Counted from the first letter of the stretch, positions 7,955 to 17,879 are shown. The stretch: DNA of 64,000 bases from Bryobacteraceae bacterium (GCA_947458745.1 CANGYQ010000001.1:186001-250000); one strand, 5' to 3'. Made by a program: numbers and translations. Notes: a model not told the origin generated them from the letters alone.

Positions 7955-9898
7955 TTAGCTCTCGAAAAACCTCTCGACATCTTCGATCCGGGTCGAGAAC
8001 CCGTAGGGCGGCAGACTGTCGAAAAACATCTGGCCGTAGCGGGTGCGCGTGATCCGGTGGTCGAGCAGCACCAGAACACCGCGGTCCGTCCGGCTGCGGA
8101 TCAGCCGCCCGAACCCCTGCTTTAAGGTTAACGCTGCGTCGGGCACCTGGTATTCAGAAAATGGGTCGCCGCCGGCTTCCCGGATCATCCGCAGGCGGGC
8201 GTCCACCACCGGGTCCGAGGGCACGGCAAAAGGCAGCTTGTCGATGATGACGCAAGAGAGTGCGTCGCCCTGGACATCGACGCCCTGCCAGAACGAACTG
8301 GTGGCGAACAACACGCAGTTGGGTGTGGCCCGGAACTGTTCGAGCAGGGCGTTGCGCGGCCGCGTGCCTTGCAGCAGCGCCGGGTACTCCAGATCCGGCA
8401 CTACCGCATCGTGAACCGTCCGCATTTGCGCGTAGCTGGTGAACAGCACGAAGGCCCGGCCACGGGAATGTTCGAGAATCCGCAACACCTCGCGGGCAGC
8501 CACCGTGGCGAACGCGGCATTGCGCGGGTCCGGCAGATGTTGCGGCACATAGAGCAGCGCCTGATTCTCGTAATCGAAACTGCCTTCGACGGCCAGCGTC
8601 CGCGCTTGCCGCAAGCCGAGCCGCTTCTGCACATAGTCGAAACCACCGGCGACGGCGAGCGTGGCGGAGGTGAGCACGACGGTATCGATCTGGTCAAACA
8701 GGCGTTGGTCGAGCAAGCTGGAGACATCGATGGGCGTAGCTTGCAGGAACCGGCCCCGGCCACGTTTCTCGATCCAGAAGACGTACTGCTGGTCTCCGGA
8801 TTCCATCCAGAATTTCACCTTGTCGCGGATGTCGCTGGCCCGGCGGACCAGCGGGATCAGTTCGTCGGGCGCATCATCGACCAGCTTCAGGATGGTCTCC
8901 ACCAGTTCGAGCGAGATCAGCACATCCTCGTAGATCTCCCGATGGGTGGCGATCAACGCGGCTTGCCGCGAGAAGCCCTGGCGTCCTTCCTGCTCGCCGA
9001 ACAAGGAGAAGAACTTGGCGGCCCGGTCACTGGCCGCAATCAGAGCGCGGTCAATTTCGGGCGAACCGAAGTTCTTGCGGCGCGACAGGTCGCCGATGTC
9101 GCGCATCAGGTCGTCGATCTGGTAGTTGGAGATGGAGACGCCAAAGTACGTACCGGCCACGTCCTCAATCTCGTGCGCTTCGTCAAAGATCACCGCTGCG
9201 TAGTGCGGGATGACGCCGCCAAAGTCTTCCTGCTTCACCGCCAGGTCCGCGAAGAAGAGGTGGTGATTGACGATGATGACGTCCGATTCAGCGGCTTTGC
9301 GCTGGAGTTCGGTAATGAAGCAGCGTTCGAACTGCGTGCAGCGCTGGCCGGTGCAACGTTCGCGGCGGGCATCCAGTTTCTCCCACAGGCGGGAGGTCTC
9401 GGGCAGAGTTTTCAGTTCCGCGCGGTCGCCGGTTTCGGTCTTCTCTTCCCATTCGCGGATCACCTTGAAGTCGGTGACTTCTTCCAGGCCTTCGAGAATC
9501 GGCTCCCGTTCGGCGTCGTAGACTTTTTGGCGGCAGAGATAGTTCTGGCGGCCCTTCATCAGGCAGACGCGCAGCGGAGCCGTCAGGTGCTGCTGCAGGA
9601 ACGGAATGTCTTTGAAGTAGAGCTGTTCCTGCAGGTTCTTGGTGCCAGTGGAGACGACGACGCGCTTGCCGGACAGAATCGCTGGCACCAGATAGGCCAG
9701 CGTCTTGCCGGTGCCGGTACCGGCCTCGACGATCAGGTGGCGTTTCTCGTCGAGCGCGTTCTCCACCGCCTCCGCCATGGCCAGTTGCCCGGGGCGGAAC
9801 TCAAAGTTGGGGTGCCATTCCGACAGCACTCCCTTCTTGCCGAAGAACTTCTTCGCCGAGATGGGTCGTCCCGCGGAATGAGAAACGGTGTCCGGCAC
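7955..9898 (-). CDS. ATP-dependent DNA helicase, DinG/XPD family
   Basis: 647 residues from a GTG at 9898 (GGAT six bases upstream, 10 bases after the MATE stop). An in-frame extension to 10006 would overlap the MATE gene and has no similarity feel. Walker A is EAGTGTGKT (Lys65) and the Walker B/DEAH box is at 239-242. Four cysteines at about 122, 182, 187 and 193 have the spacing of an XPD/DinG [4Fe-4S] cluster. C-terminal motifs include TSATLA, SFWQGVDV and QGFGRLIRSRTD. It is a 5'-3' superfamily-2 helicase likely acting on damaged or structured DNA. Genes on both sides are close on the same strand. Confidence 0.92.
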   Translation of the reverse strand: MPDTVSHSAGRPISAKKFFGKKGVLSEWHPNFEFRPGQLAMAEAVENALDEKRHLIVEAGTGTGKTLAYLVPAILSGKRVVVSTGTKNLQEQLYFKDIPFLQQHLTAPLRVCLMKGRQNYLCRQKVYDAEREPILEGLEEVTDFKVIREWEEKTETGDRAELKTLPETSRLWEKLDARRERCTGQRCTQFERCFITELQRKAAESDVIIVNHHLFFADLAVKQEDFGGVIPHYAAVIFDEAHEIEDVAGTYFGVSISNYQIDDLMRDIGDLSRRKNFGSPEIDRALIAASDRAAKFFSLFGEQEGRQGFSRQAALIATHREIYEDVLISLELVETILKLVDDAPDELIPLVRRASDIRDKVKFWMESGDQQYVFWIEKRGRGRFLQATPIDVSSLLDQRLFDQIDTVVLTSATLAVAGGFDYVQKRLGLRQARTLAVEGSFDYENQALLYVPQHLPDPRNAAFATVAAREVLRILEHSRGRAFVLFTSYAQMRTVHDAVVPDLEYPALLQGTRPRNALLEQFRATPNCVLFATSSFWQGVDVQGDALSCVIIDKLPFAVPSDPVVDARLRMIREAGGDPFSEYQVPDAALTLKQGFGRLIRSRTDRGVLVLLDHRITRTRYGQMFFDSLPPYGFSTRIEDVERFFES

Positions 9899-9908
9899 TT
9901 CCGATCCG

Positions 9909-11318
9909 CTAAATCTTGCGGCCCTTCCAGCTTCCACGACGGAAGACGATGGCCGCCACCACAGCGAGCACTGATTCGCCAATGGTGATCGCCATAAAGA
10001 CACCACGTGGGCCCAGCCCCATGGGCTTGGCGAGCAGATAGGCCATCGGGATCTGGAAGGCCCACTGGCAGGCCATGTTGATCCATGTGGGGGTCCAGGT
10101 ATCGCCCGCTCCGTTGAACGCTTGCACCATCACCATGCCGAAGGCGTAGAAGACGTAGCCGTAGGCGATGTAGCGCAGGCAATCGACGCCGGTGGCCACC
10201 ACCAGCGGGTCGGTGGAAAAGAAGCCGATCATCGGTTCGGCAAAGGCGATGAATAGCACCGTGATAAAGCCCAGGAAGATGGCGTTATAGATGCCGCAGC
10301 GCCAGACGCTGTGTTCGGCCCGGCGCGGATGCCCAGCACCGAGGTTCTGCCCCACCAGTGTGGCAGCGGCGTTGGAAAGTCCCCAGCTGGGCAGGATGGT
10401 GACGATGATGATGCGGATGGCGATCGTTGTCCCGGCCATGGCTTGGGCACCGAACATCGCCACCACCTTGATCATGGCGATCCAGCTGGCATGGCCGATG
10501 ATGAACTGAAATATGCCGGGCAGGCCCACGGTCAACAGAGATTTCAGCACCGCAGGCTGCGGCCGGAAATGCGCGGCCGTGACTCGCAAACGCCCGTCGC
10601 CCGAGAACAACTGGCTCAACTGGTAGGCGACGCCACAGCTACGGCCGATGGTGCTGGCGATGGCGGCACCTTGGATGCCCATGGCAGGCACCGGACCCCA
10701 GCCGAAGATCAGCAGCGGGTCGAGAATCATGTTGACGACATTGCCGATCCAGAGGCTCCGCATGGCCACCGTGGCGTCGCCCGCACCGCGGAAGATAGCG
10801 TTGATCAGAAACAGCATCATCACCGCCGGAGAGCTGCCCAGGATCAACCGTGTATAGCCGGCGCCCGCCTTGACGACGCTGGGCGTTTCCGCCATCGCGA
10901 GCAGAATATCAGAGCCCCAGATGATGCCGGCCGCGCTCATCACCCCGGCCAGGACGGTGCCCAGCAGAATGCCCTGCCCGGCGGCGACGCGCGCGCCTTC
11001 GTGATCCTGCTCCCCGATGCGGCGGGCGACGGTGGCGGTCAGTGACATCGACAACCCGATCGCGACGGCAAAGACCAGGGTGAGGATACTTTCCGTGACG
11101 CCGACGGCGGCAATCGCATCCGCCCCCAGGGAGGAGACCCAGAAGACGTTGATGATGCCAAACAGCGATTCCATCGCCATTTCCAGCACCATGGGGATCG
11201 CCAGCAGCAAGATGGCGCGGTCAATCGATCCGGTGGTGTAGTCGCGGTGGGTGCCACGCAAGGCTTCACGGATCGACGGCCAGAATCCGGCGTCGGGGGC
11301 GGGTTGTGGCGAGGTCAT
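9909..11318 (-). CDS. MATE-family multidrug/Na+ antiporter
   Basis: 469 residues from ATG 11318 (MTSPQP); an upstream extension to 11411 is possible but unlikely. About twelve hydrophobic helices in two homologous halves are visible; each half opens with a helix ending in proline and aromatic residues (LLLAIPMVLEMAMESLFG; LLTVGLPGIFQF). This is the NorM/DinF-like fold of MATE exporters, which extrude cationic compounds in exchange for Na+ or H+. It heads the operon with the helicase and queD. A TACACT hexamer lies five bases before the start codon. Confidence 0.9.
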   Translation of the reverse strand: MTSPQPAPDAGFWPSIREALRGTHRDYTTGSIDRAILLLAIPMVLEMAMESLFGIINVFWVSSLGADAIAAVGVTESILTLVFAVAIGLSMSLTATVARRIGEQDHEGARVAAGQGILLGTVLAGVMSAAGIIWGSDILLAMAETPSVVKAGAGYTRLILGSSPAVMMLFLINAIFRGAGDATVAMRSLWIGNVVNMILDPLLIFGWGPVPAMGIQGAAIASTIGRSCGVAYQLSQLFSGDGRLRVTAAHFRPQPAVLKSLLTVGLPGIFQFIIGHASWIAMIKVVAMFGAQAMAGTTIAIRIIIVTILPSWGLSNAAATLVGQNLGAGHPRRAEHSVWRCGIYNAIFLGFITVLFIAFAEPMIGFFSTDPLVVATGVDCLRYIAYGYVFYAFGMVMVQAFNGAGDTWTPTWINMACQWAFQIPMAYLLAKPMGLGPRGVFMAITIGESVLAVVAAIVFRRGSWKGRKI

Positions 11319-11428
11319 ACTCCAGTGTATTCGGCGCGCCCGGTTTCGCCTAGCTGGGCAGAGAAGTTGCGGGTTGAGCCCTTCGTACACGTAGACAAGC
11401 GCGTCACCCATCCTCCATCAGGCGTGGA

Positions 11429-11434
11429 TACGAT
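11429..11434 (+). promoter_or_regulatory. -10-like hexamer directly upstream of the antitoxin-like pair
   Basis: TACGAT ends six bases before ATG 11441. GGAG lies in between but is too close to the ATG to act as a normal Shine-Dalgarno site. Confidence 0.35.
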
Positions 11435-11440
11435 GGAGCT

Positions 11441-11632
11441 ATGCACTTGACTGTTCCAGTTGAGTTGGAAGATTTGGTTCAGAAGCACCTCGATGCCGGG
11501 TCTTATCCGAACTTGGATGCGAAAATCGACCGCGCCTTGGACCAAGTGGATCGGCATCAGATCTGCACGCCGGAGCAGGCACGGGCGAAACTTGACGCAC
11601 TGAAACTGAGCCATCTTCGCGATCTAGGTTGA
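11441..11632 (+). CDS. ParD-like antitoxin (putative)
   Basis: 63 residues. The start VPVELEDLVQKHLDAGSYPNL, followed by an amphipathic helix, resembles the beta-strand plus helix pattern of ParD/CopG-type antitoxins. The tail EQARAKLDALKL is typical of the flexible toxin-binding end. The second gene begins three bases downstream. No RelE/ParE-like toxin gene is found next to it. The assignment rests on pattern resemblance only. Confidence 0.55.
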   Translation: MHLTVPVELEDLVQKHLDAGSYPNLDAKIDRALDQVDRHQICTPEQARAKLDALKLSHLRDLG

Positions 11633-11635
11633 GAC

Positions 11636-12004
11636 GTGGCGGACTGCCCTTTGCCACGCATTATCGAGACTCCGCGAGATCATGAACAGGCGGTGGCCAC
11701 GCTGGAGAAGCTCGACTTCCCGGAACGCCCGCTCTCGCCGGAGGAAAAGGCCCTGGCCAAGTTGCTGGAACGGCTGATTCTCGACTACGAGGAGCGTGTT
11801 ACGGTGAACGTGCCAGATGTATCACCCCTGGAAGTGCTGAAGCTCCTGATGGTGCAGCACGGCTTGCGGCAATGCGACCTGCTTGAGGTGTTCGGCTCCA
11901 GTTCCGTAGCCTCGGCCGTGCTGAATGGCCGCCGGGCGATCAGCAAGAACCACGCGCGCAAGTTGGGCGAGTTCTTCCGACTGGACGCAGGGGCGTTTCT
12001 GTAG
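11636..12004 (+). CDS. HigA-like (COG5499-type) helix-turn-helix protein
   Basis: 122 residues, GTG start. The N-terminal half is acidic and helical (EEKALAKLLERLILDYEE). The C-terminal half is an Xre-type helix-turn-helix (LMVQHGLRQCDLLEVFGSSSVASAVLNGRRAIS). This layout matches the HigA-like antitoxin/regulators of COG5499, usually paired with a HigB toxin encoded just upstream. Here the upstream gene looks like a second antitoxin and no HigB is visible. It probably binds DNA and represses its own operon. It is followed after 127 bases by a metal ATPase. Confidence 0.75.
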   Translation: MADCPLPRIIETPRDHEQAVATLEKLDFPERPLSPEEKALAKLLERLILDYEERVTVNVPDVSPLEVLKLLMVQHGLRQCDLLEVFGSSSVASAVLNGRRAISKNHARKLGEFFRLDAGAFL

Positions 12005-12023
12005 AGGCAGTTTAGGGCCGGCC

Positions 12024-12050
12024 ATTCTGATCCGCCAGAAGCTGATGTGG
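12024..12050. repeat. Decayed fragment of the palindromic repeat (tentative)
   Basis: The stretch contains ATTCTGATCCG, identical to the left loop edge of copy 1, then GAAGC and TGATGTGG, resembling the right arm with an internal deletion. No hairpin can form. Similarity by eye only. Confidence 0.3.
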
Positions 12051-12085
12051 TCGGCCAGCTGCCTGCCTTCCGGCGCTACACTCAA

Positions 12086-12106
12086 GGCGGGACCCCTAGG
12101 TCCGCC
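12086..12106 (+). promoter_or_regulatory. Short hairpin in the leader of the P-type ATPase gene
   Basis: GGCGGGACC and GGTCCGCC face each other with one bulge, 25 bases before the ATPase start. TACACT at 12077-12082 could be a -10 element, which would put the hairpin at the very 5' end of the mRNA. Function unknown. Confidence 0.3.
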
Positions 12107-12131
12107 CGAGAGTAATGGGAAGCAGGCAGTC

Positions 12132-14069
12132 ATGGCGAGTACCGGCATGGAATTGAAACCGGAGGCGGCGGCCCCTGCCCCTGCGCCTCCCACCGCAGCG
12201 CTCACCGACGCCCCGGCCGCTAGCAGTTGGTTCTCACAGGAAACCGTCGCCGCCATCATTGCGGCGCTGGGCATCGCCGCTTACTTTGCGGCCCACTTCG
12301 GCCTCCATTGGCCGGAAACACAGAGCCGTTGGATTCTACTTTCGGTGCTCGCCATTGGCGGCACGCCCCTGATTGTCAGCCTGGCCCGCCGGATTGTGGC
12401 GGGTGAACTGGGCAGCGATTTGCTGGCCGGCATCTCGATCATCACTTCCGCCGTGGTGGGCGAGTACCTGGCGGGCGCCATCATCGTGCTGATGCTTTCC
12501 GGCGGCGTCGCCATCGAGCAGTACGCCACGCGTCGCGCCTCCGCCGTGCTGAGCGCGCTGGCCAAGCGCATGCCCCGCATCGCGCACCGGCGGACCGCGG
12601 CGGGTCTGGAAGACGTCAGCCTGGACAGCGTGCGCTTGGGCGACCAACTGGTGGTGCTGCCGCATGAGATCTGCCCGGTGGACGGCACGGTGGTGGAAGG
12701 TCGCGGGACGATGGATGAATCCTACTTGACCGGCGAGCCTTACCAGATCTCAAAAATCGTGGGAGCTCCGGTGCTGTCAGGTGCCGTCAATGGCGAAGGC
12801 GCTTTGACGATTGCGGCCACGCAACTGCCAGTCGATTCCCGCTATTCCAAGATCATCCAGGTGATGAAGGAGGCCGAAAGCAACCGTCCCCAGTTCCGCC
12901 GCGTGGCGGACCGGTTGGGCGCCTGGTACACGGTGCTCGCGCTGGCCGTGGCGGGCCTGGGCTGGTGGCTGGGCAACGATCCGGCCCGGTTTCTGGCCGT
13001 ACTGGTGATCGCGACGCCCTGCCCGTTGCTGCTGGCGATTCCGGTGGCTATCATCGGCGCCATCTCGGCCGCCGCCAGCCGGGCGATCATCGTGAAGAAC
13101 CCGGCGATGCTCGAACGCATTGGCTCCTGCCGGACGGTGATCTTTGATAAGACCGGGACGCTCACGTATGGCAAGCCCGCGCTCACCGAGACGCTCAGCG
13201 CGCCCAGCTTCGACACCACCGAAGCGCTGTGCCTTGCCGCCAGCTTGGAACAGTTCTCCAAGCACCCGCTGGCGGCCTCCATTCGAGAAGCTGCCGCCGC
13301 CGCCAAGTTGGCCCTGGTTGAAGTGGCGGAGATCCACGAGAAGCCGGGCGAAGGACTGACGGCCACCGCTGGCGCCCGGTTGATCCAGATTGTCGGCCGC
13401 AAGCAGCTGGCAGGTCGACCTGAAGTGGCGGCCCTGCTGCCCCCGGCCGCGGCGGGCATGGAATGCATCCTGCTGGTGGACCGCGACTATGCCGCGACAT
13501 TCCGCTTCCGGGATACGCCGCGCAAGGAAAGCCGCTCCTTCATCCGGCACCTGGGCCCCAAGCATCAGGTGAACCGGGTGATGCTGCTTTCGGGCGACCG
13601 GGAGAGTGAAGTGGTTTATCTCGCCAAGGAAGTGGGCATTACGGAAGCTCTGTTCGGCCAGAGCCCGGAAGAGAAGGTCGAAATCGTCCGCCGGGAAGCG
13701 GCACTGGCGCCGACGATGTTTCTGGGCGATGGCATCAATGACGCCCCCGCCATGCAGGCGGCCACGGTGGGCATTGCCTTTGGGCAGAACAGCGATGTGA
13801 CGGCCGAAGCCGCGGATGCGGTGGTTCTGGACGCTTCGCTCGGCAAGGTGGACGAACTGATCCACATCGGCCTGCGGATGCGCCGCATCGCCATGCAGAG
13901 CGCCGTGGGCGGCATGGCGCTCAGCATGATCGGCATGGGCTTGGCCGCGGCAGGACTCCTGACCCCCGTCGCCGGAGCGATCGCCCAGGAAGTGATTGAC
14001 GTCGCAGCGGTATTGAACGCCGTGCGCGTGGCACTGCCAAGTAAAGACTTAGGCTCCGACGCAGGGTAG
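12132..14069 (+). CDS. Heavy-metal P1B-type ATPase without N-terminal metal-binding domain
   Basis: 645 residues from ATG 12132 (GGAAG nine bases upstream); a long in-frame extension back to 11925 overlaps the HigA-like gene and is rejected. The order is: two or more N-terminal helices, actuator domain with TGEP, transmembrane metal motif TPC (Cys297), phosphorylated Asp339 in DKTGTLT, the HP motif of heavy-metal pumps (SKHPLA), and GDGINDAP (Asp533/Asp537). No HMA domain or CxxC precedes the membrane part. It exports a transition metal at the expense of ATP. The TPC rather than CPC motif argues against a classical Cu+ pump; Zn/Cd/Co-type or an uncharacterised subgroup is more likely. Confidence 0.9.
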   Translation: MASTGMELKPEAAAPAPAPPTAALTDAPAASSWFSQETVAAIIAALGIAAYFAAHFGLHWPETQSRWILLSVLAIGGTPLIVSLARRIVAGELGSDLLAGISIITSAVVGEYLAGAIIVLMLSGGVAIEQYATRRASAVLSALAKRMPRIAHRRTAAGLEDVSLDSVRLGDQLVVLPHEICPVDGTVVEGRGTMDESYLTGEPYQISKIVGAPVLSGAVNGEGALTIAATQLPVDSRYSKIIQVMKEAESNRPQFRRVADRLGAWYTVLALAVAGLGWWLGNDPARFLAVLVIATPCPLLLAIPVAIIGAISAAASRAIIVKNPAMLERIGSCRTVIFDKTGTLTYGKPALTETLSAPSFDTTEALCLAASLEQFSKHPLAASIREAAAAAKLALVEVAEIHEKPGEGLTATAGARLIQIVGRKQLAGRPEVAALLPPAAAGMECILLVDRDYAATFRFRDTPRKESRSFIRHLGPKHQVNRVMLLSGDRESEVVYLAKEVGITEALFGQSPEEKVEIVRREAALAPTMFLGDGINDAPAMQAATVGIAFGQNSDVTAEAADAVVLDASLGKVDELIHIGLRMRRIAMQSAVGGMALSMIGMGLAAAGLLTPVAGAIAQEVIDVAAVLNAVRVALPSKDLGSDAG

Positions 14070-14072
14070 CGC

Positions 14073-15866
14073 TTACCGCAGCGCGGCGCGCAGGATCTTC
14101 TTGCGGAGGCGGATCGACTTGGGCGTTACTTCCACCAGTTCGTCTTCGTTGATGAATTCAAGCGCCTTTTCGAGCGTCATCAAGCGCGGCGGCACCAGGC
14201 GGATGGCTTCGTCCGAGGAGGAAGCGCGCATGTTGGTGAGCTTCTTTTCTTTGACGATGTTCACCGTCAGGTCAGCGTCCTTGGCGTTTTCGCCAACGAT
14301 CATGCCTTCGTAGACATCGACGCCAGAACCGATGAACATGTCGCCGCGTTCCTGCAGGTTGTAGAGTGCGTAGCCGGTGGCGATGCCGTTGCGGTCCGAG
14401 ATCAACGAACCGGTGGGGCGGAACGGGATGTCGCCCTGCCAGACGATGTAGCCATGGAAGAGGCTGTTCATGATCGCCGTGCCGCGCGTGTCGGTGAGGA
14501 TTTCGCTGCGCAGGCCGATCAGCCCGCGTGACGGCACCTCGAATTCGACGCGCACGCGGCCGGAGCCGTGGTTGACCATCTTGGTCATCTTGCCCTTGCG
14601 CATGCCCAGCTTTTCGATGACGACGCCGACGAAGGCTTCGCCCACGTCCACCACCAGCAGTTCCAGGGGCTCATGCTGCTTGCCGTCGATCTCTTTGGTC
14701 AGGATCTCGGGCTTGCCCACTTGCATCTCAAAGCCTTCGCGCCGCATCATTTCGATCAGGATGGCCAACTGCAGTTCGCCGCGGCCCATCACCTTAAAGG
14801 CGTCCGGCCCACCGGCCTCTTCCACCTTGATCGAAACGTTGGTGAGCAGTTCTTTGTTCAGACGGTCCCGCAAGTTACGCGAGGTGACGTACTGACCTTC
14901 GCGACCGGCAAACGGTGAGTTGTTCACCGAGAAGGTCATGGCGATGGTGGGCTCATCGATCTGGATGGGCGGCAGTGGCGCGGGGTTCTCGGCACTGGTA
15001 ACGGTCTCACCAATGGTGATGCCTTCCACGCCCGCGATGGACACGATGTCACCGGCCGAGAGCGTCGTTTCGTCGATCCGCTTGAGGCCTTCAAAGGTGT
15101 AGAGCTTGGTGATGCGCGTCTTCTGGAAGCTGCCGTCCAGCTTGGCAATCGACACTTCGTCGCCATGCTTCAGGGTGCCGTTGAAGATGCGGCCAATGGC
15201 CAGGCGGCCCAGGTAGTCGGAGTAATCGAGGTTGGCCACGAGCAGTTGGAGCGTGGCGTCAGGGTCCCCCTTGGGCGGCGGGATGTGCTTGACGATGGCT
15301 TCAAACAGCGGCTGGAGGGTGGTGGATTCCTCGTCCATGCTGTTCTTGGCGATGCCGTCCTTGGCGATACAGTAGACCACCGGGAAGTCGAGTTGGTCTT
15401 CAGCCGCGTCGAGGTCGATGAATAGGTCGTAAACCTCGTTCAGTACTTCCTGGGCGCGCGCGTCCGGGCGGTCAATCTTGTTGATGACGACGATCGGCGT
15501 CAGGCGTGCTTCCAGCGCCTTCATCAGAACGTAACGCGTTTGCGGCAGCGGGCCTTCGCTGGCGTCAACCAGCAGCATGACACCATCGACAATCTTGAGC
15601 GCGCGTTCCACTTCGCCGCCAAAGTCCGAGTGGCCGGGCGTGTCGCAGATGTTGATCTTGTGCCCGTGGTAGTGGACACCGGTGATTTTGGAAAGAATGG
15701 TGATGCCGCGTTCACGCTCCAGGTCGTTGGAGTCCATGACGCGATCTTTTAATTCTTCATTGGCGCGGAAGATGCCGCTTTGACGGAGCATCGCGTCGAC
15801 GAGCGTGGTCTTGCCGTGGTCGACGTGCGCAATGATAGCGATGTTACGGATTTCGAGTGCTGACAT
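14073..15866 (-). CDS. typA: Ribosome-associated GTPase TypA/BipA
   Basis: 597 residues from ATG 15866 (MSALEIRN). G motifs are complete: AHVDHGKTT (G1), RGITI (G2), DTPGHSDF (G3), NKIDRPDAR (G4). Then come the EF-Tu-like domain 2, EF-G-like domains and the BipA-specific C-terminal domain. It binds the ribosome and helps 50S assembly and stress adaptation. An extension to 16040 overlaps the precorrin-2 dehydrogenase gene and is rejected. It follows that gene by 16 bases, and its stop is three bases from the convergent ATPase stop. Confidence 0.96.
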   Translation of the reverse strand: MSALEIRNIAIIAHVDHGKTTLVDAMLRQSGIFRANEELKDRVMDSNDLERERGITILSKITGVHYHGHKINICDTPGHSDFGGEVERALKIVDGVMLLVDASEGPLPQTRYVLMKALEARLTPIVVINKIDRPDARAQEVLNEVYDLFIDLDAAEDQLDFPVVYCIAKDGIAKNSMDEESTTLQPLFEAIVKHIPPPKGDPDATLQLLVANLDYSDYLGRLAIGRIFNGTLKHGDEVSIAKLDGSFQKTRITKLYTFEGLKRIDETTLSAGDIVSIAGVEGITIGETVTSAENPAPLPPIQIDEPTIAMTFSVNNSPFAGREGQYVTSRNLRDRLNKELLTNVSIKVEEAGGPDAFKVMGRGELQLAILIEMMRREGFEMQVGKPEILTKEIDGKQHEPLELLVVDVGEAFVGVVIEKLGMRKGKMTKMVNHGSGRVRVEFEVPSRGLIGLRSEILTDTRGTAIMNSLFHGYIVWQGDIPFRPTGSLISDRNGIATGYALYNLQERGDMFIGSGVDVYEGMIVGENAKDADLTVNIVKEKKLTNMRASSSDEAIRLVPPRLMTLEKALEFINEDELVEVTPKSIRLRKKILRAALR

Positions 15867-15882
15867 TTCTTGAGGGGAACTT

Positions 15883-16320
15883 CTATGTTCGCACGTCTGG
15901 CAGCACGGATTCCAGCTTCTCGCGGAGTTGCTTGGCCAAACGGGGAGATTCGCCGCCGGTGGAGATAGCAATTTGTATGCGTCCGCGGCGCACGCGGGCG
16001 GGCACAATGAAGTCCCCTTCGTCCGGCGCATCGGCCACATTCACCAGAATTCGGCGTTTGTTCGCCTCCGCGGTGACTTGCGCGTTCACCGCGCGGTCAT
16101 TGGTTGCCGTGAAGGCCAGCACGGCGCCCTTTAGGTCTCCGGGGCGGTATTTGCGGACCTTCTGCTGAATGGGCAGGCCGGTCAAGACCTCCGGGGCAAT
16201 TACCGTCACCAGGGCCCCAGCTTCGAGCAACCCTTTGGCCTTGCGCACGGCCACGGGACCGCCGCCAACGACAACGACACGCCGCCCGCGCAGGTTGAGA
16301 AACACCGGATAATGCGTCAT
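15883..16320 (-). CDS. Precorrin-2 dehydrogenase/sirohydrochlorin ferrochelatase domain (CysG N-terminal/Met8-like)
   Basis: 145 residues from ATG 16320 ([10 protein letters not shown]); a GTG at 16359 would add 13 residues. The Rossmann motif [18 protein letters not shown] is followed by NDRAVN and the [23 protein letters not shown] signature of SirC/Met8-type enzymes, ending in a helix. It oxidises precorrin-2 to sirohydrochlorin with NAD+ in siroheme synthesis. The length suits a stand-alone enzyme without the methyltransferase half. Its start is only 32 bases from the divergent der start. Confidence 0.9.
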   Translation of the reverse strand: MTHYPVFLNLRGRRVVVVGGGPVAVRKAKGLLEAGALVTVIAPEVLTGLPIQQKVRKYRPGDLKGAVLAFTATNDRAVNAQVTAEANKRRILVNVADAPDEGDFIVPARVRRGRIQIAISTGGESPRLAKQLREKLESVLPDVRT

Positions 16321-16337
16321 GCATTGATCCACACTGC

Positions 16338-16343
16338 TACCAT
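16338..16343 (+). promoter_or_regulatory. -10-like hexamer directly upstream of der
   Basis: TACCAT ends nine bases before ATG 16353 within a 32-base divergent intergenic space, so the -35 region would lie inside the divergent gene. Confidence 0.35.
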
Positions 16344-16352
16344 CAATATTTG

Positions 16353-17753
16353 ATGTCACGCATACCGTCCGACGTACGCCTGCCTTCGGTGGTCATCGTC
16401 GGCCGCCCGAACGTAGGCAAATCCACTCTCTTCAACACCATCATCGGACAGCGCAAGTCGATTGTGGGCGATGAGCCGGGCATAACCCGGGACCGCATCT
16501 ACGGCGAGGCCACTTACCAACGCAAGCCTTTTGAGCTGATCGACACCGGCGGCATCATCCCCAACGATGCGGAGCTGATCCCGGCCAACATCTTGAAACA
16601 GGCCCAAACGGCGCTCGAAGAGGCGGACCAAATTATTTTTGTGATCGACGGCCGCACCGAGATCACCTCCGCCGACCGCGACCTGGCCATCATGCTCCGC
16701 AAGCTGGGCAAGCCCGTGACACTGGCGGTCAACAAGATCGACGTGCCCAAGCGGGCCAACCTGACCGACCAGTTTCACGAGTTCGGCTTCCGCCACGTGG
16801 CCGCCGTCTCCGCAGAACATCGCCTGGGCGTGGGCGAACTGCTGGAGCACATCACGGAAGGCTTCCCCGAGATGGACGAGGAGCCGGAGCCCGACCCGGA
16901 CAACTTTGAAGAAGGTGACGGCACCGAAGATGGGGCGGAGGGCGAGTCCGTCCCGGTGCATGAACCGGCGCGCCCGGTGCGCGTCTCGATCATTGGGCGC
17001 CCGAATGTAGGCAAGTCCACACTGCTGAACGCCCTGGCCGGGGAGGAACGGGTGATCGTCACGCCGATTGCGGGCACCACTCGCGATGCCGTCGATGAAA
17101 CCGTGATCCGTGGCGGTCGCGAGTTTGTCTTCGTCGACACCGCCGGCATCCGGCGCAAGGGCAAGACGCACTTGATGGCCGAGAAGTTGAGCGTCGTGAT
17201 GGCGCGCCGGTCCATCCGGATGGCGCACGTGGTCGTCGTGATCATTGAAGCCGTGGAAGGCGTCACAGCCCAGGATGCCACCATTGCCGGTTACGCGCAT
17301 GAAGCGGGGCGGCCGGTGATTCTGGTGGTGAACAAAGTAGATGCGGTGCCCAACTTCAACCGCAAGGATTTTGAAGAGAGCGTCCGCGACCAGATGAAGT
17401 TTTTGGAATTCGCCCCCATCCACTTCATTTCCGCCAAGAGCGGCCGCGGCGTTTCGAAGCTATTCGAGATGATCCGGCACAGCTACGACGCCGCCACGCA
17501 TCGCGTGACCACGGGCGAGCTGAACCGGTTTGTGGAACTGCTCCACACCGAAACCGACGTCAAGATCAAGTACATCACCCAGGCCGGCATCCGCCCGCCA
17601 ACGTTCATTCTGTTCACCGAAGGCTACAAGCCGCTCCACTTCTCCACCGAACGCTTCCTGGTGAACCAGCTGCGCAAGCGCTTTGGGTTTGAAGGCGTGC
17701 CGCTGGTGCTGAAGACGAAAGTTCGCAAGCCAACGCCGGGCGGGCAGCGGTAG
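16353..17753 (+). CDS. der: Ribosome-assembly GTPase Der (EngA)
   Basis: 466 residues from ATG 16353. Two tandem GTPase domains each carry [10 protein letters not shown] (residues about 20-28 and 215-223), with DTGGI and DTAGI (G3) and NKID and NKVD (G4). An acidic linker rich in Glu, Asp and Pro (about 175-205) joins them, and a KH-like domain ends the protein. This is the unique double-GTPase layout of Der, needed for 50S subunit maturation. The acidic linker looks longer than in E. coli. It is divergent from the precorrin-2 dehydrogenase-bipA pair. Confidence 0.97.
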   Translation: MSRIPSDVRLPSVVIVGRPNVGKSTLFNTIIGQRKSIVGDEPGITRDRIYGEATYQRKPFELIDTGGIIPNDAELIPANILKQAQTALEEADQIIFVIDGRTEITSADRDLAIMLRKLGKPVTLAVNKIDVPKRANLTDQFHEFGFRHVAAVSAEHRLGVGELLEHITEGFPEMDEEPEPDPDNFEEGDGTEDGAEGESVPVHEPARPVRVSIIGRPNVGKSTLLNALAGEERVIVTPIAGTTRDAVDETVIRGGREFVFVDTAGIRRKGKTHLMAEKLSVVMARRSIRMAHVVVVIIEAVEGVTAQDATIAGYAHEAGRPVILVVNKVDAVPNFNRKDFEESVRDQMKFLEFAPIHFISAKSGRGVSKLFEMIRHSYDAATHRVTTGELNRFVELLHTETDVKIKYITQAGIRPPTFILFTEGYKPLHFSTERFLVNQLRKRFGFEGVPLVLKTKVRKPTPGGQR

Positions 17754-17879
17754 CGCTTCGCGATTCCGGTCAGCGGTTCCTCGGGCAGGGATGGTTGACT
17801 GATCAATAGGCGACATTGGGAGGCCCAGGCGGCACCCGGAGCAATTGTTGGCGTTCAATGATACGCTGGTTGCCCGGCA

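Noticed and set aside
8369-9988. Long forward open frame (539 codons) opposite the DinG-like helicase gene
   Set aside because: It is antisense to a gene with complete helicase motifs; the translation has no domain pattern and is a by-product of high-GC codon use.
12777-13865. 362-codon reverse open frame inside the P-type ATPase gene
   Set aside because: Antisense to motifs DKTGTLT and GDGINDAP of a real gene; composition is typical of a shadow frame.
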